Of a stretch of DNA of 64,000 nt, positions 27,329 to 35,321 are shown in pieces. The notes beneath the pieces were generated by a model that was not told the DNA's origin, made no database searches, and saw only the letters and a program-made list of their open reading frames with translations. How positions within the stretch are numbered: position 1 is the first letter of the stretch; each line of letters starts with the position of its first letter. Source of the stretch: an uncultured Bacteroidales bacterium (GTDB lineage: Bacteria; Bacteroidota; Bacteroidia; Bacteroidales; UBA932); NCBI GenBank assembly GCA_949296645.1, contig CASFPH010000003.1:107341-171340 (forward strand), written 5' to 3'. Made by a program: the position numbers and the translations under genes.

Positions 27329-28458
27329 TATATAATATTTATTGTATATATGCTTATAATGCAATGCTTTTCATCTATTCCGTACAGGTAAAGGTTTTCG
27401 TTATCGTGTCCTGCTATTTTCAGGTTTTTCGGAATCTGGATGTCCCCTGTCAGGTTGCCTTCGCTGTCGTATATCTGCATGCCGTCATGATCCTTGTCGT
27501 CCTTGACATACAGTCTGTACAGGTCTCCGCTTGAGTCGATATATTCGATGTCCCTGTAATAGCTGTACGTGTCTCTCTCCTTCATGAAATTTTCCGAAAA
27601 CGAGTCAAAGGAGAGCAGGGTGCTGCAATTCATGTTCATGTTCCTGCCCGGTCTGCCGAAGCAAACGGACGGGTTGAATGATTCGTCATATACAAATATC
27701 TTCTCGGATGCTTCGTAGGAAACATATACTTTTCCCGATGTGCTTACATCGAAATTCACGAGGGAAAACTGGTTGTATTGTCCCGAAAGGTAACATTCTG
27801 GATATGAACCTATCATTTTTACCACATCTCCCGAGTTGCGGTCGGCCGCGAATATCACCTTCGCGTTTTTGTAGTATGATTCCTTGTCCTTTATGAAGTT
27901 GAAATCAGGATGCTGGAGTGTCACATTGTAATATATGAGGTTTCCGGCTGATTTCAGTATGAAATTGAAATAATCCATAGAATACAGTGACGGGTTGTTT
28001 TTGTTGTGTCCGGCACCGTTGTCCCTGTTCAGGTCCGACTGGCCTGTACGTTCGAAGTCCTTGTTGTAAATCATGCATTTCGTTCCGCTCGATATGCATT
28101 TGTTGCCGTCTGGCAGTTCGGTATATCCTGTTATGTCTCCGTCAATCTCCTTTACGGAGCGTCCGCGTCCGAGTGCTGACCTTATGTATTTTCCGAATTT
28201 GTCGAAAATGTGGATTTTGCACATCCTCTCATCTATGAAACAGAATCCGTCATTGTGGAACTGCAGTTTTCCTACGTAAGATGACCATATGCTGTCAAGC
28301 CTGAATACCGACGCTTTTTTCATTGCCGACGTGTCGGCAGCCAGTCTTTCGTTTCCTATTTCCCTGAATGTTCCTTTGTCCTGTTTGCCGCTTCCGCAGG
28401 AAGTTGTGCAAAACGGTGCCAGAAGGATTGCCGCCGCGAGAAGTTTGGTTAGGTTCAT
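27328..28458 (-). CDS. 6-bladed beta-propeller lipoprotein
   Basis: This 376-residue lipoprotein (signal ending APFCTTSC) has blade repeats with aromatic-glycine turns, such as YVGKLQFHNDGFCFIDERMC, then KIHIFDKFGKYIRSALGRGR, VYVSYEASEKIFVYDESFNP and LYLYGIDEKHCIISIYTI. The GRGRSVKEI/GRGxGE-like turn recurs in all the propellers of this cluster. It lies 12 nt after the preceding propeller gene and its stop overlaps the next start (TAATG), so it is within an operon. Function unknown. Confidence 0.82.
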   Translation of the reverse strand: MNLTKLLAAAILLAPFCTTSCGSGKQDKGTFREIGNERLAADTSAMKKASVFRLDSIWSSYVGKLQFHNDGFCFIDERMCKIHIFDKFGKYIRSALGRGRSVKEIDGDITGYTELPDGNKCISSGTKCMIYNKDFERTGQSDLNRDNGAGHNKNNPSLYSMDYFNFILKSAGNLIYYNVTLQHPDFNFIKDKESYYKNAKVIFAADRNSGDVVKMIGSYPECYLSGQYNQFSLVNFDVSTSGKVYVSYEASEKIFVYDESFNPSVCFGRPGRNMNMNCSTLLSFDSFSENFMKERDTYSYYRDIEYIDSSGDLYRLYVKDDKDHDGMQIYDSEGNLTGDIQIPKNLKIAGHDNENLYLYGIDEKHCIISIYTINII

Positions 28459-28470
28459 AATATTATAATT

Positions 28471-29553
28471 CTATAATGTGTTTATTATATGTGAAATATC
28501 GTATCTGTATATCTCATCGTCCGCGATGTTCAGTGTGTAAAGCGTGCCTGTGCTGAAGTCTATGTCGAATGAATCGATTCTTCTGTCAAGCACTATTTCA
28601 AACATCGGTGATACATCCCAGCTGTAGAACTGGGTTGTCTGTTTTTTTGCCTTTCCGGTTTCTATGTTTTCTTTGGTATCGTCATGGTAAAGTGCGGCGA
28701 AGAAATCCCTGTATCCGGCAAGGTGGCAGAATCTCGTTTTTTTCTTCCAGTAGTCTATTCCCTCTATATTCTTGATCTTATCCAGTTTACGGCCTATGCA
28801 ATAGGTCATTCTCACCGGTCCGTCTATGGAGTACATGTTTATAAGGTTCAGCTCCAGAGCCGCTTCGACAATGAGTTTCCTTTCAGGATTGTAGATGCAG
28901 TATGTCCCTAAAGTATTGATGTCCTTGCCATGACTGATTGATGCCTTGTTGAGTTCGGCAAGATTGTCCGGTACGGATATTTCCCCGTCCTTGACAATAA
29001 ACCTTGACTGTCTGGTCATATCTTTATCTATCCCTCTGCAGAAGAATGTCGTGGAGTCGATACAGACTATATTGAAAAGGTTCTTTTCCAGTCCGGTACC
29101 GAGTTTCCGGATTGACGGCTGCTTTTCCCGGAGTGTTTCCTGTATGTTCATGAGCAGCAGGTTGCCTAAATCATAATCATAGATTATGGAGTGGGGTATT
29201 CCGCCATATTCTGTGAAAAACTGGTCTTCAACCCTACGGGAATTGAGTGTTTCCGAGGCACCTCTGCCTTTGCTGATATATTTCCCCAGAAATTCATATC
29301 CAGGCAGTCTGAAGAATGACCAGTATCCTGAAATGTCGCCTGTTGAGACTATAAGCAATGAATCCTGTACGGAAAGGCTTTGTACGCCTGCAATTCCCAG
29401 GTCAAGTTTTGTCCCGTTTTCCAGATTGTATGAATTAGGAAATTTATCGACGGTGTAGATGTTTCCGAATGCCATGCTTTCGGACGGATCGTCCTTGCCG
29501 CAACCGTATGGTACCGCCAAAAGCAATACCAGTGAAATGACGAGGTTTTTCAT
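28471..29553 (-). CDS. Beta-propeller lipoprotein (TolB-like fold), probable surface export signal
   Basis: This 360-residue protein has the signal MKNLVISLVLLLAVPYGC. The mature start, CGKDDPSE, matches the Bacteroidota lipoprotein export signal (K followed by acidic residues), so it is probably displayed on the cell surface. Propeller-like blades follow (SLSVQDSLLIVSTGDISGYW, then GYEFLGKYISKGRGASETLN, and SFDIDFSTGTLYTLNIADDE near the end). It lies between an ABC ATPase gene (35-nt gap) and another propeller gene (12-nt gap). It resembles the BF3164-like propeller lipoproteins of Bacteroides. No function is established. Confidence 0.8.
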   Translation of the reverse strand: MKNLVISLVLLLAVPYGCGKDDPSESMAFGNIYTVDKFPNSYNLENGTKLDLGIAGVQSLSVQDSLLIVSTGDISGYWSFFRLPGYEFLGKYISKGRGASETLNSRRVEDQFFTEYGGIPHSIIYDYDLGNLLLMNIQETLREKQPSIRKLGTGLEKNLFNIVCIDSTTFFCRGIDKDMTRQSRFIVKDGEISVPDNLAELNKASISHGKDINTLGTYCIYNPERKLIVEAALELNLINMYSIDGPVRMTYCIGRKLDKIKNIEGIDYWKKKTRFCHLAGYRDFFAALYHDDTKENIETGKAKKQTTQFYSWDVSPMFEIVLDRRIDSFDIDFSTGTLYTLNIADDEIYRYDISHIINTL

Positions 29554-29587
29554 AATCTGTTTGTTTAAGTCCGTTAAGAATATTTAT

Positions 29588-30253
29588 TCAAAGTTTGTCA
29601 GGCAGGTAATTGTGCCTTGGAAGGTCTTCCGGACCTTTCACAGGATAGGTGTTGCCGTTGTCAAGAATATATATCCGGTCCGATACTGACATGAGGTTTG
29701 AATACTGATGGTCGGTTATGATAATGCCTTTGTGTTTTTTCTGCATGGTTATCAGTGTCTGCATCTTTTCTACATTAACGGGCATTATCTGTGAAAAAGG
29801 TTCGTCCAGAATGGAGAACATGGAATCCGAAAACAGAATCATTATCGTCTCGGCTATACGTTTTTCTCCGGAAGAGAGCCGCCGTGTCCTGATATCGAGA
29901 ATGCTGCCGAATTCCGGAAAATTCGATACAAGTATGTCAGGATCTACATCGTAGTCGGAGAATGCCTGCCTTATGGTCAGATGTTCCGGTATGAGGGTAT
30001 TCTGCGGAAGATAATTGAGTATTCCGTACTTCGGTTTCTCTATCGGGAGGAAGTTTCCGTCGAGGGACATGTGTGCGTAGCTGTATTTCATGTCGCCCAT
30101 TATGACCCTGAACAAAGTGGATTTCCCGGAACCGTTTATTCCCAAAAGTGCCGTAACCTCATTCGTATCTGCTCTGAGATATGTTCCGGAAAGGATTCTG
30201 CGGCCTTTGATCTCCACAGTTACGCTGTCTATTTCCAGTACATGTTTCTCCAT
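29588..30253 (-). CDS. ABC transporter ATP-binding protein of the propeller operon
   Basis: This 221-residue ATPase carries Walker A GINGSGKST, signature LSSGEKR, Walker B SMFSILDEPF and an H-loop IIITDHQYSN. The family start (MEKHVLEIDSVTVEIKGRRI) supports ATG 30253 over 30274. It follows a small membrane protein gene by about 24 nt and precedes a propeller lipoprotein gene. No conventional permease lies next to it, so it may work with the 124-residue membrane protein or with a permease elsewhere. Exporters of the LptB or CcmA shape are similar in length. Confidence 0.88.
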   Translation of the reverse strand: MEKHVLEIDSVTVEIKGRRILSGTYLRADTNEVTALLGINGSGKSTLFRVIMGDMKYSYAHMSLDGNFLPIEKPKYGILNYLPQNTLIPEHLTIRQAFSDYDVDPDILVSNFPEFGSILDIRTRRLSSGEKRIAETIMILFSDSMFSILDEPFSQIMPVNVEKMQTLITMQKKHKGIIITDHQYSNLMSVSDRIYILDNGNTYPVKGPEDLPRHNYLPDKL

Positions 30254-30277
30254 ATTATGTGATTCCATAACCATTTT

Positions 30278-30652
30278 CTATAAGCCAGGCATCTCATCTA
30301 TGGATAGGAATCCCCTTAACGTTATAAGGACTGTTGCCAGGAAAACGAAGATTATCGTATCGGTTTTCCATATCCACCGTTTCGTCATTCCGAGATTTAT
30401 GTGGTACATTGCAGTGTTTCCGGTTCTTGACAGGTCTTTTTCAAGAAAGAAGACTGCAAATGACGAAAGGACTTTCAGAAACAGGGCAATGGGTAATATT
30501 ATAGGCCCGAATAGGAACACCATTGATGCGAAAGTAAATGAACACAGCAACAGAAGGACGGCCAGATAATTCATGGAGTGAATCATAATCCTGATTCGCT
30601 TGGATAAAGTCACCGAAGTCTTTCTGCCGGAAAAGTGTTGAGTCCTGTGCAT
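30278..30652 (-). CDS. Small integral membrane protein of unknown function
   Basis: This 124-residue protein has a basic N-terminus and three strongly hydrophobic segments, at about 27-47 (MNYLAVLLLLCSFTFASMVF), 48-70 (LFGPIILPIALFLKVLSSFA) and 98-117 (TDTIIFVFLATVLITLRGFL). I chose ATG 30652; a TTG at 30673 would add seven residues. I do not recognise the family. Its position directly before the ABC ATPase and after a propeller gene suggests that it is the membrane partner of the ATPase. Confidence 0.65.
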   Translation of the reverse strand: MHRTQHFSGRKTSVTLSKRIRIMIHSMNYLAVLLLLCSFTFASMVFLFGPIILPIALFLKVLSSFAVFFLEKDLSRTGNTAMYHINLGMTKRWIWKTDTIIFVFLATVLITLRGFLSIDEMPGL

Positions 30653-30715
30653 GATGTTTTTTGTTTCTGACAATGTTCCTTTGATTATGAAAGATATGCC
30701 TTAACTTTTAATAAT

Positions 30716-31825
30716 TTATCTGTATATCAGAAATTCTGATTGTTCACCTGCGGAAGCTCTGGAAGAACATACGAGTGTTTTTCCGTCACTGCTAACAGAG
30801 AGGGTGTAGATGTATCTGTCAAGTTCGTATCTTTCCAGAGGGTTGCCGTCCGTGTCGAATACGAATATTTCCGAAGCAGGGAAATCGTTGTTCTCGTATT
30901 CGTTGAGATTCATGCCGTTGACACAGTTGTATATGAGGTAGATTCTGCCGTTTGCCAGGGTGTATTCGGTATAGGCTCCGTACTGCTTGTCCCCGAATGT
31001 CACCATTGATATGCCGTTTACTTCGTTTACCGAATATTCAGGTTTCAGGAAGTCAGGGCCATTGACGGTTTTTATGACATCAAGGGATTCATTGTAAATG
31101 GTTATCGCGTCGGTGTGGTTATCGGCCATCCATATTTCCCCGGTTTCAGGTACTCTGAATACTACCGCACCGTTGACCGGACCGTTGAAGAATGCCGGGG
31201 TTCCTGTATTCTGTTCCTGTGTGTTGCGGTTTCTGTCCGTGCTGTATGTCTGCAGGGCCGGGATGTTGTCGGGATTGAGTCTCGGTTTTGCCGAGTAGCG
31301 GATATCGTATGCAACGAAAGAGCTGTCGCCAGTTCTGACTATGTTCATGAAAGGATGTATGTTGCCCGAAACCGCATACATGAAAGAGTTGCTGACATGC
31401 AGTTTTCTGTCGGCAAAGGTCTTCAGGGCATCTATTGTGTACCAGTTGCGTCCATCGGTAGCGTAGAATTCGTTGCTGCTGCCGGAAGGTACCACTGGCG
31501 TGAATCCGAGGAATTCTCCAGGGCCTCTTCCTTTCAAAGCAAGTTTTGCAAGCAGTTTGCCGCTTCCGGCCGAGTAGAGGTCCGCGAACGAGTTGCATGT
31601 GACCTGGTTTCCGACAAGCAGCAGGGAGTCATGCATGAGGTAGCATGAAATCGGGTCGGTTATTTCAACGCCCGGATCAAGCATGATCTTTTCAGGGTTG
31701 CTCATTGTCTTTACCACAGCGAAGTCGTCTCTGGTGATTGAGCCGTTTTCCTTGTTGCCGTTGCATGACAGCGTGCCTGTCGTCAGAATCATTGAAACGG
31801 ATAGAATGGAAGCGAAGTGTTTCAT
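30716..31825 (-). CDS. Beta-propeller lipoprotein
   Basis: This 369-residue lipoprotein (TTGTLSCNGNKENG) shows propeller features: LLVGNQVTCNSFADLYSAGS, then GKLLAKLALKGRGPGEFLGF (a GRGPGEF turn is a hallmark of the 6-bladed propeller lipoproteins), EIWMADNHTDAITIYNESLD, and ETFVFDTDGNPLERYEL-like ends. It begins 7 nt after the methyltransferase stop and is followed by the small membrane protein and ABC genes. Function unknown; periplasmic or surface anchored. Confidence 0.85.
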   Translation of the reverse strand: MKHFASILSVSMILTTGTLSCNGNKENGSITRDDFAVVKTMSNPEKIMLDPGVEITDPISCYLMHDSLLLVGNQVTCNSFADLYSAGSGKLLAKLALKGRGPGEFLGFTPVVPSGSSNEFYATDGRNWYTIDALKTFADRKLHVSNSFMYAVSGNIHPFMNIVRTGDSSFVAYDIRYSAKPRLNPDNIPALQTYSTDRNRNTQEQNTGTPAFFNGPVNGAVVFRVPETGEIWMADNHTDAITIYNESLDVIKTVNGPDFLKPEYSVNEVNGISMVTFGDKQYGAYTEYTLANGRIYLIYNCVNGMNLNEYENNDFPASEIFVFDTDGNPLERYELDRYIYTLSVSSDGKTLVCSSRASAGEQSEFLIYR

Positions 31826-31832
31826 GGTGAAT

Positions 31833-32600
31833 TCATATTTTCCGAGCTATGTAAAAGCCATAGCTGTAAAAGTTTTTGTATCTGTTGTACATATCGGCTT
31901 CCTGAATGTCGGCAGCCACTATTCCGGCTGCAGTTCCATTGCCGGCGAATCTGGCGAGAAACGGGCCGTGGCTTTCAAGCAGAGGTTTGTAGTATTTGTC
32001 GGTCCAGCAGTTTTCCGGAAGCATGAGATGTCCGAGTATCCTGTATCCTGCTTCTTCAAGTGCCTTTATTTTTCCTGATGCAGTATCCATTTCAGAATAT
32101 GCACCGTTCCAGAATTCTTCAAGTTCGGATGGGCGCCTGTCTGTAGTCCATGTTATTTCCGAGACTGCAAGTATTCCCCCTTTTTTCAGAAATTGTTTCC
32201 AATACTCCAGACCTTTTCTGAATCCTATGTTGTATATGGCACCTTCCGACCAGATGATGTCGAACTCTTCCTGCTTGAACGGCAGATTGTCCATTGATGC
32301 TTCAATGCAGGATACAGATGCTGTAAGGCTTTCCTTTTCAGTCTGAATACGCTGCTGCAGCTTTTCCAGAAATCCGCTGAAAATATCGACGGCAGTGATT
32401 TCCCCCTTCAGACTCTTTGCGAGCGTTATCGTCTGTGCGCCAGTACCGCATCCTATGTCTGCTGTTCTGCAGCTCCTGCTGTTGTCGAACCCGGCCAGCT
32501 TGAAGGCCAGTTCGAGGACCAGTTCTGTCATTTCATTACTGCCGGGACCCTGACGCTCATTGTCAAGGTGCAGATGCATCATAAGCTCCATTTCTTCCAT
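31833..32600 (-). CDS. Class I SAM-dependent methyltransferase heading the propeller operon
   Basis: This 255-residue cytoplasmic protein has motif I (RTADIGCGTGAQTITLAKSL, about 46-65), motif II (ITAVDIFSGFLEKLQQRI), motif III (SMDNLPFKQEEFDIIWSEGA) and ILAVSEITW after it. It belongs to the Methyltransf_11/25 group seen in Bacteroides. The substrate is unknown. It is the first gene of a tightly spaced set (7-nt gap to the propeller gene), so it may modify a product handled by the propeller/ABC proteins, or may be independent and merely co-transcribed. A later in-frame start (MMHLHLDN) cannot be excluded. Confidence 0.88.
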   Translation of the reverse strand: MEEMELMMHLHLDNERQGPGSNEMTELVLELAFKLAGFDNSRSCRTADIGCGTGAQTITLAKSLKGEITAVDIFSGFLEKLQQRIQTEKESLTASVSCIEASMDNLPFKQEEFDIIWSEGAIYNIGFRKGLEYWKQFLKKGGILAVSEITWTTDRRPSELEEFWNGAYSEMDTASGKIKALEEAGYRILGHLMLPENCWTDKYYKPLLESHGPFLARFAGNGTAAGIVAADIQEADMYNRYKNFYSYGFYIARKI

Positions 32601-32698
32601 CTGAATGATTTTCGTTTTTATCTCTGAGAATGAATATAAAGATAAGGTAATAAATGTGACGTATAAAAAAAATTATTATTTTGCGGTTTGAATTTATT

Positions 32699-33346
32699 AT
32701 GTATATGGATATTGATTTGTGGCTTGAAGCCTTTCTTGAAAAGCTGAAGGAACTTTTCGGGGAGCGTCTGATGTTTTTCGGCATACAGGGCAGTTATGCC
32801 CGTGGTGAACAGACCGGAGGCAGCGACATAGATGTGGTGGTGATTCTCGACAGAATATGCGGGGATGACCTGACTGCTTACAGGCGTATGCTGGATTCGC
32901 TTGAAGAAAAGGACCTTGTTTGCGGTTTTGTGGCCGGTTGGGATGAACTTATGGGGTGGGAGAGGTCTGACCTTCTGCAACTTTATCTGGATACGAGGCC
33001 TGTTTTCGGTTCTTTTGACCGCATAGCCTCCTTTACAGCCGATGATATACGTCGTGCCGTGCTTTCCGGGGCATGTGCCCTTTATCATACAGTATCGCAT
33101 AACTTCCTGCATGCAAGGGACAAAGATATGCTTGCCGGACTGTACAAGTCAGCAAGGTTTACCGTAAGAATGAAACATTACCTTGAAAGCGGGGAGTATA
33201 TTTCCAACATGTCCCGTTTGTCTGATATGCTTCCGGATGGGTCGGATGACCGCAGGATACTGGAACTTGCATCCTGCATCGACGATTTCGACAGCTGCAG
33301 CATGATTCTGTTGGAATGGGCAGGTAAGATAATCAGGACACACTGA
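32699..33346 (+). CDS. Nucleotidyltransferase-domain protein (MNT-like) with helical C-terminus
   Basis: This 215-residue protein has the polymerase-beta-like nucleotidyltransferase motif GSYARGEQTGGSDIDVVVIL near residues 28-47, with both catalytic aspartates (GSDID). The C-terminal half is helical and contains R153 and H160 in ARFTVRMKHY, an R-x6-H arrangement as in HEPN RNases or aminoglycoside nucleotidyltransferases. I chose ATG 32699; a TTG at 32681 is poorer. It is divergent from the methyltransferase and followed by a repeat-rich intergenic region. It could be a single-chain MNT-HEPN protein, an antibiotic-modifying enzyme or a housekeeping enzyme. Confidence 0.8.
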   Translation: MYMDIDLWLEAFLEKLKELFGERLMFFGIQGSYARGEQTGGSDIDVVVILDRICGDDLTAYRRMLDSLEEKDLVCGFVAGWDELMGWERSDLLQLYLDTRPVFGSFDRIASFTADDIRRAVLSGACALYHTVSHNFLHARDKDMLAGLYKSARFTVRMKHYLESGEYISNMSRLSDMLPDGSDDRRILELASCIDDFDSCSMILLEWAGKIIRTH

Positions 33347-33368
33347 GTCCGTTCGCGCTCTCCGCGGT

Positions 33369-33823
33369 GATCAGTTGATTTTTTCTTCGTGCGGTGCGGT
33401 CGAGTCTGTTTGCGATTTGGCGGTACATTACTGAAAATCAGTTAATTATAAAAGTCAGGCTTGCAGACTCGCCACGATTTTTGCGGATTTCCTGGCGAGT
33501 CCGTGGAAGCTCTCTGTGTCAATCAATTGATTTTCAGATAGTTCAGTACGGCGCGGATTACACACTCGATTTGATTCCGAAAACGCAACATGCCTCAGAG
33601 TGACTTCTGGCGGCGATTAGTTGTAATTTTTTTCGTGCGGTGCGGTCGAGTCCGTTTGTGGCTCGGCGGTACTTTACTGAATATCAGTAAGATATGAAAA
33701 GCCGGTTTGCAGACTCGCCAGGAATTCGGGCATTTTCCTGGCGAGTCTGCCAGAAACAGCCAGAAACAGCCAGAAACTCACCGGAAAGCATACAGGGAAG
33801 AACACCGGAAACTCACCGGGAGT
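33369..33823. repeat. Intergenic region with two 135-bp direct repeats and hairpins
   Basis: Two copies of a roughly 135-bp unit lie at 33369-33503 and 33613-33748. Shared blocks include TCGTGCGGTGCGGTCGAGTC and CAGACTCGCCA. Each ends in a hairpin. In copy 2, GACTCGCCAGGAA (33712-33724) pairs perfectly with TTCCTGGCGAGTC (33735-33747); in copy 1, nine bases pair (33466-33474 with 33493-33501). A short tandem repeat of CAGAAACAGC follows copy 2, then a scatter of CACCGGAAA-like units to 33835. I find no gene here. Confidence 0.8.
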
Positions 33824-35299
33824 TCACCGGAAAACTTCGGAAATGTGTCTTCCGATATTTTTTATCTTTTCTCTTATCTTGTCGTTGCACAGGTTGCCGA
33901 TGCTGCCCTGGTGGGTGTGGTGCAGGCTTTGTGCGTTCAGGTGTCTTTTCTGCAACTCCGTTCCGTCAGGGCTAGTATTACCCGTGACGTATTGCCCGGA
34001 CGTAATGTATTGCCCGGAATAAATGTCATGCCCGGACGCAATGTGTTGATCGGATGTATTGTGCGTGCCGGACGGATTGTATGAGAATTGTCCGGCAGCT
34101 ACTTTGTTTCCTATTATTCTGTATGCGTCCCTGAACGGAATTCCGTCCAGTACGAGTCTGTTTACCTCCTCGACTGTGAAAAGCAGGTCGTATTTAGGGT
34201 CGTCCAGAATCTTTTTGTTTATTTTTATTTTGTCCGCAATGAAACTTGTCATATCGATTACCGACATGATTTCCTTTACTGCGGGGAATATGATGTCCTT
34301 CAGCAGCTGGAGGTCTCTCTGGTAGCCCATGGGCAGATTGGAGGTGAGCATGAACACTTCCGACGGAAGGTTCAGCAGACGGTTGCATTTTCCCCTGATG
34401 ATTTCGAATACGTCAGGATTCTTCTTGTGAGGCATGATGCTGGAGCCTGTGGTGAATTCGTCTGGAAGAGAGATGAATCCGAAGTTGCCGCACATGTACA
34501 GACAACAGTCCATGGCGAATTTGCCGATTGTGGATGCCAGTGACGATATGGCGAAGGCTATGGCAGATTCGCATTTTCCTCTGCTCATTTGCGCCGCACA
34601 TACGTTCCAGTGCATGCCTCCGAATCCCATAAGTTCAGTTGTCATTTCTCTGTCAAGCGGGAAAGACGAGCCGTAGCCTGCTGCGGAACCAAGCGGATTC
34701 TGGTCGGCAATATCGTATGCTGCATTTACTATACGCAGGTCGTCGGCAAGGGTTTCGGCATATGCCCCGAACCATAGTCCGAAAGATGAGGGCATGGCTA
34801 TCTGCAGGTGGGTATAACCTGGCATGAGTACATTCCCGTATCTGTCGCTCAAATCTGTAAGTTTCAGCGCAAGTCCGGTAGCGGAACTGCAGATGGCGGC
34901 AAGTTGTTTCCTGCTGTAAAGTTTTATGTCGGTAAGCACCTGGTCGTTCCTCGATCTTCCGGAGTGGATTTTCTTTCCTGATTCCCCGAATTTCCTTGTG
35001 AGCATGAGCTCTATCTGGGAATGTATATCCTCCACGTCGTCCTCGATCGCAAATTTCCCGGCTGCAATCTGTTCCCCGATTTCCCTTAATCCAGCCGAGA
35101 GCGTTGCATATTCGTTCTCGGAGAGCAGTCCTTTTGATTTAAGCATGGCGATGTGGGCGATTGAGCCTTCAACATCATGTTCAGCGAGTTCGAGGTCGAG
35201 TTCCCTGTCATTGCCAACGGTGAATTCCTCTATGTACCTGTCGGACGAGAATCCCTTGTCCCAAAGTTTTTTACTGCAGCAGTTGTATGTAGTCTCCAT
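33824..35299 (-). CDS. argH: Argininosuccinate lyase with an inserted C-terminal repeat
   Basis: This 491-residue enzyme cleaves argininosuccinate to arginine and fumarate, the last step of arginine synthesis. The family signature GSSIMPHKKNPDVFE (catalytic Ser loop) is present, with HSGRSRNDQV and GYTHLQIAMPSSFGL. The family normally ends with a short C-terminal domain. Here about 35 repeat-derived residues (consensus SGQYIT) are inserted between FSYNP and the conserved HHTHQGSIGNLC. The tail runs on with IREKIKNIGRHISEVFR, so it is longer than usual. It is the last gene of the arginine operon, starting 22 nt after argE. Confidence 0.95.
   Translation of the reverse strand: METTYNCCSKKLWDKGFSSDRYIEEFTVGNDRELDLELAEHDVEGSIAHIAMLKSKGLLSENEYATLSAGLREIGEQIAAGKFAIEDDVEDIHSQIELMLTRKFGESGKKIHSGRSRNDQVLTDIKLYSRKQLAAICSSATGLALKLTDLSDRYGNVLMPGYTHLQIAMPSSFGLWFGAYAETLADDLRIVNAAYDIADQNPLGSAAGYGSSFPLDREMTTELMGFGGMHWNVCAAQMSRGKCESAIAFAISSLASTIGKFAMDCCLYMCGNFGFISLPDEFTTGSSIMPHKKNPDVFEIIRGKCNRLLNLPSEVFMLTSNLPMGYQRDLQLLKDIIFPAVKEIMSVIDMTSFIADKIKINKKILDDPKYDLLFTVEEVNRLVLDGIPFRDAYRIIGNKVAAGQFSYNPSGTHNTSDQHIASGHDIYSGQYITSGQYVTGNTSPDGTELQKRHLNAQSLHHTHQGSIGNLCNDKIREKIKNIGRHISEVFR
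33983..34072 (-). repeat. 18-bp tandem repeat in-frame in argH (five units)
   Basis: Five consecutive 18-bp units encode a six-residue repeat: SGTHNT, SDQHIA, SGHDIY, SGQYIT, SGQYVT. Unit boundaries on the plus strand end in (T/C)GCCCGGA-like sequence. The length is a multiple of three, so changes in copy number keep the argH frame. It lies in the C-terminal domain, away from the active-site signature. Confidence 0.9.
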
Positions 35300-35321
35300 T
35301 TCGTTTTCCTTTTTCTTTTAG

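Noticed and set aside
29588..30652. Lantibiotic-type immunity/export module (ABC ATPase plus membrane protein)
   Set aside because: No modification enzyme, peptidase domain or leader with a double-glycine motif is nearby, so I do not name it that way.
33749..33790. CAGAAACAGC repeats resembling a CRISPR array
   Set aside because: Only about three units of ten bases in direct tandem, with no spacers and no cas genes nearby.
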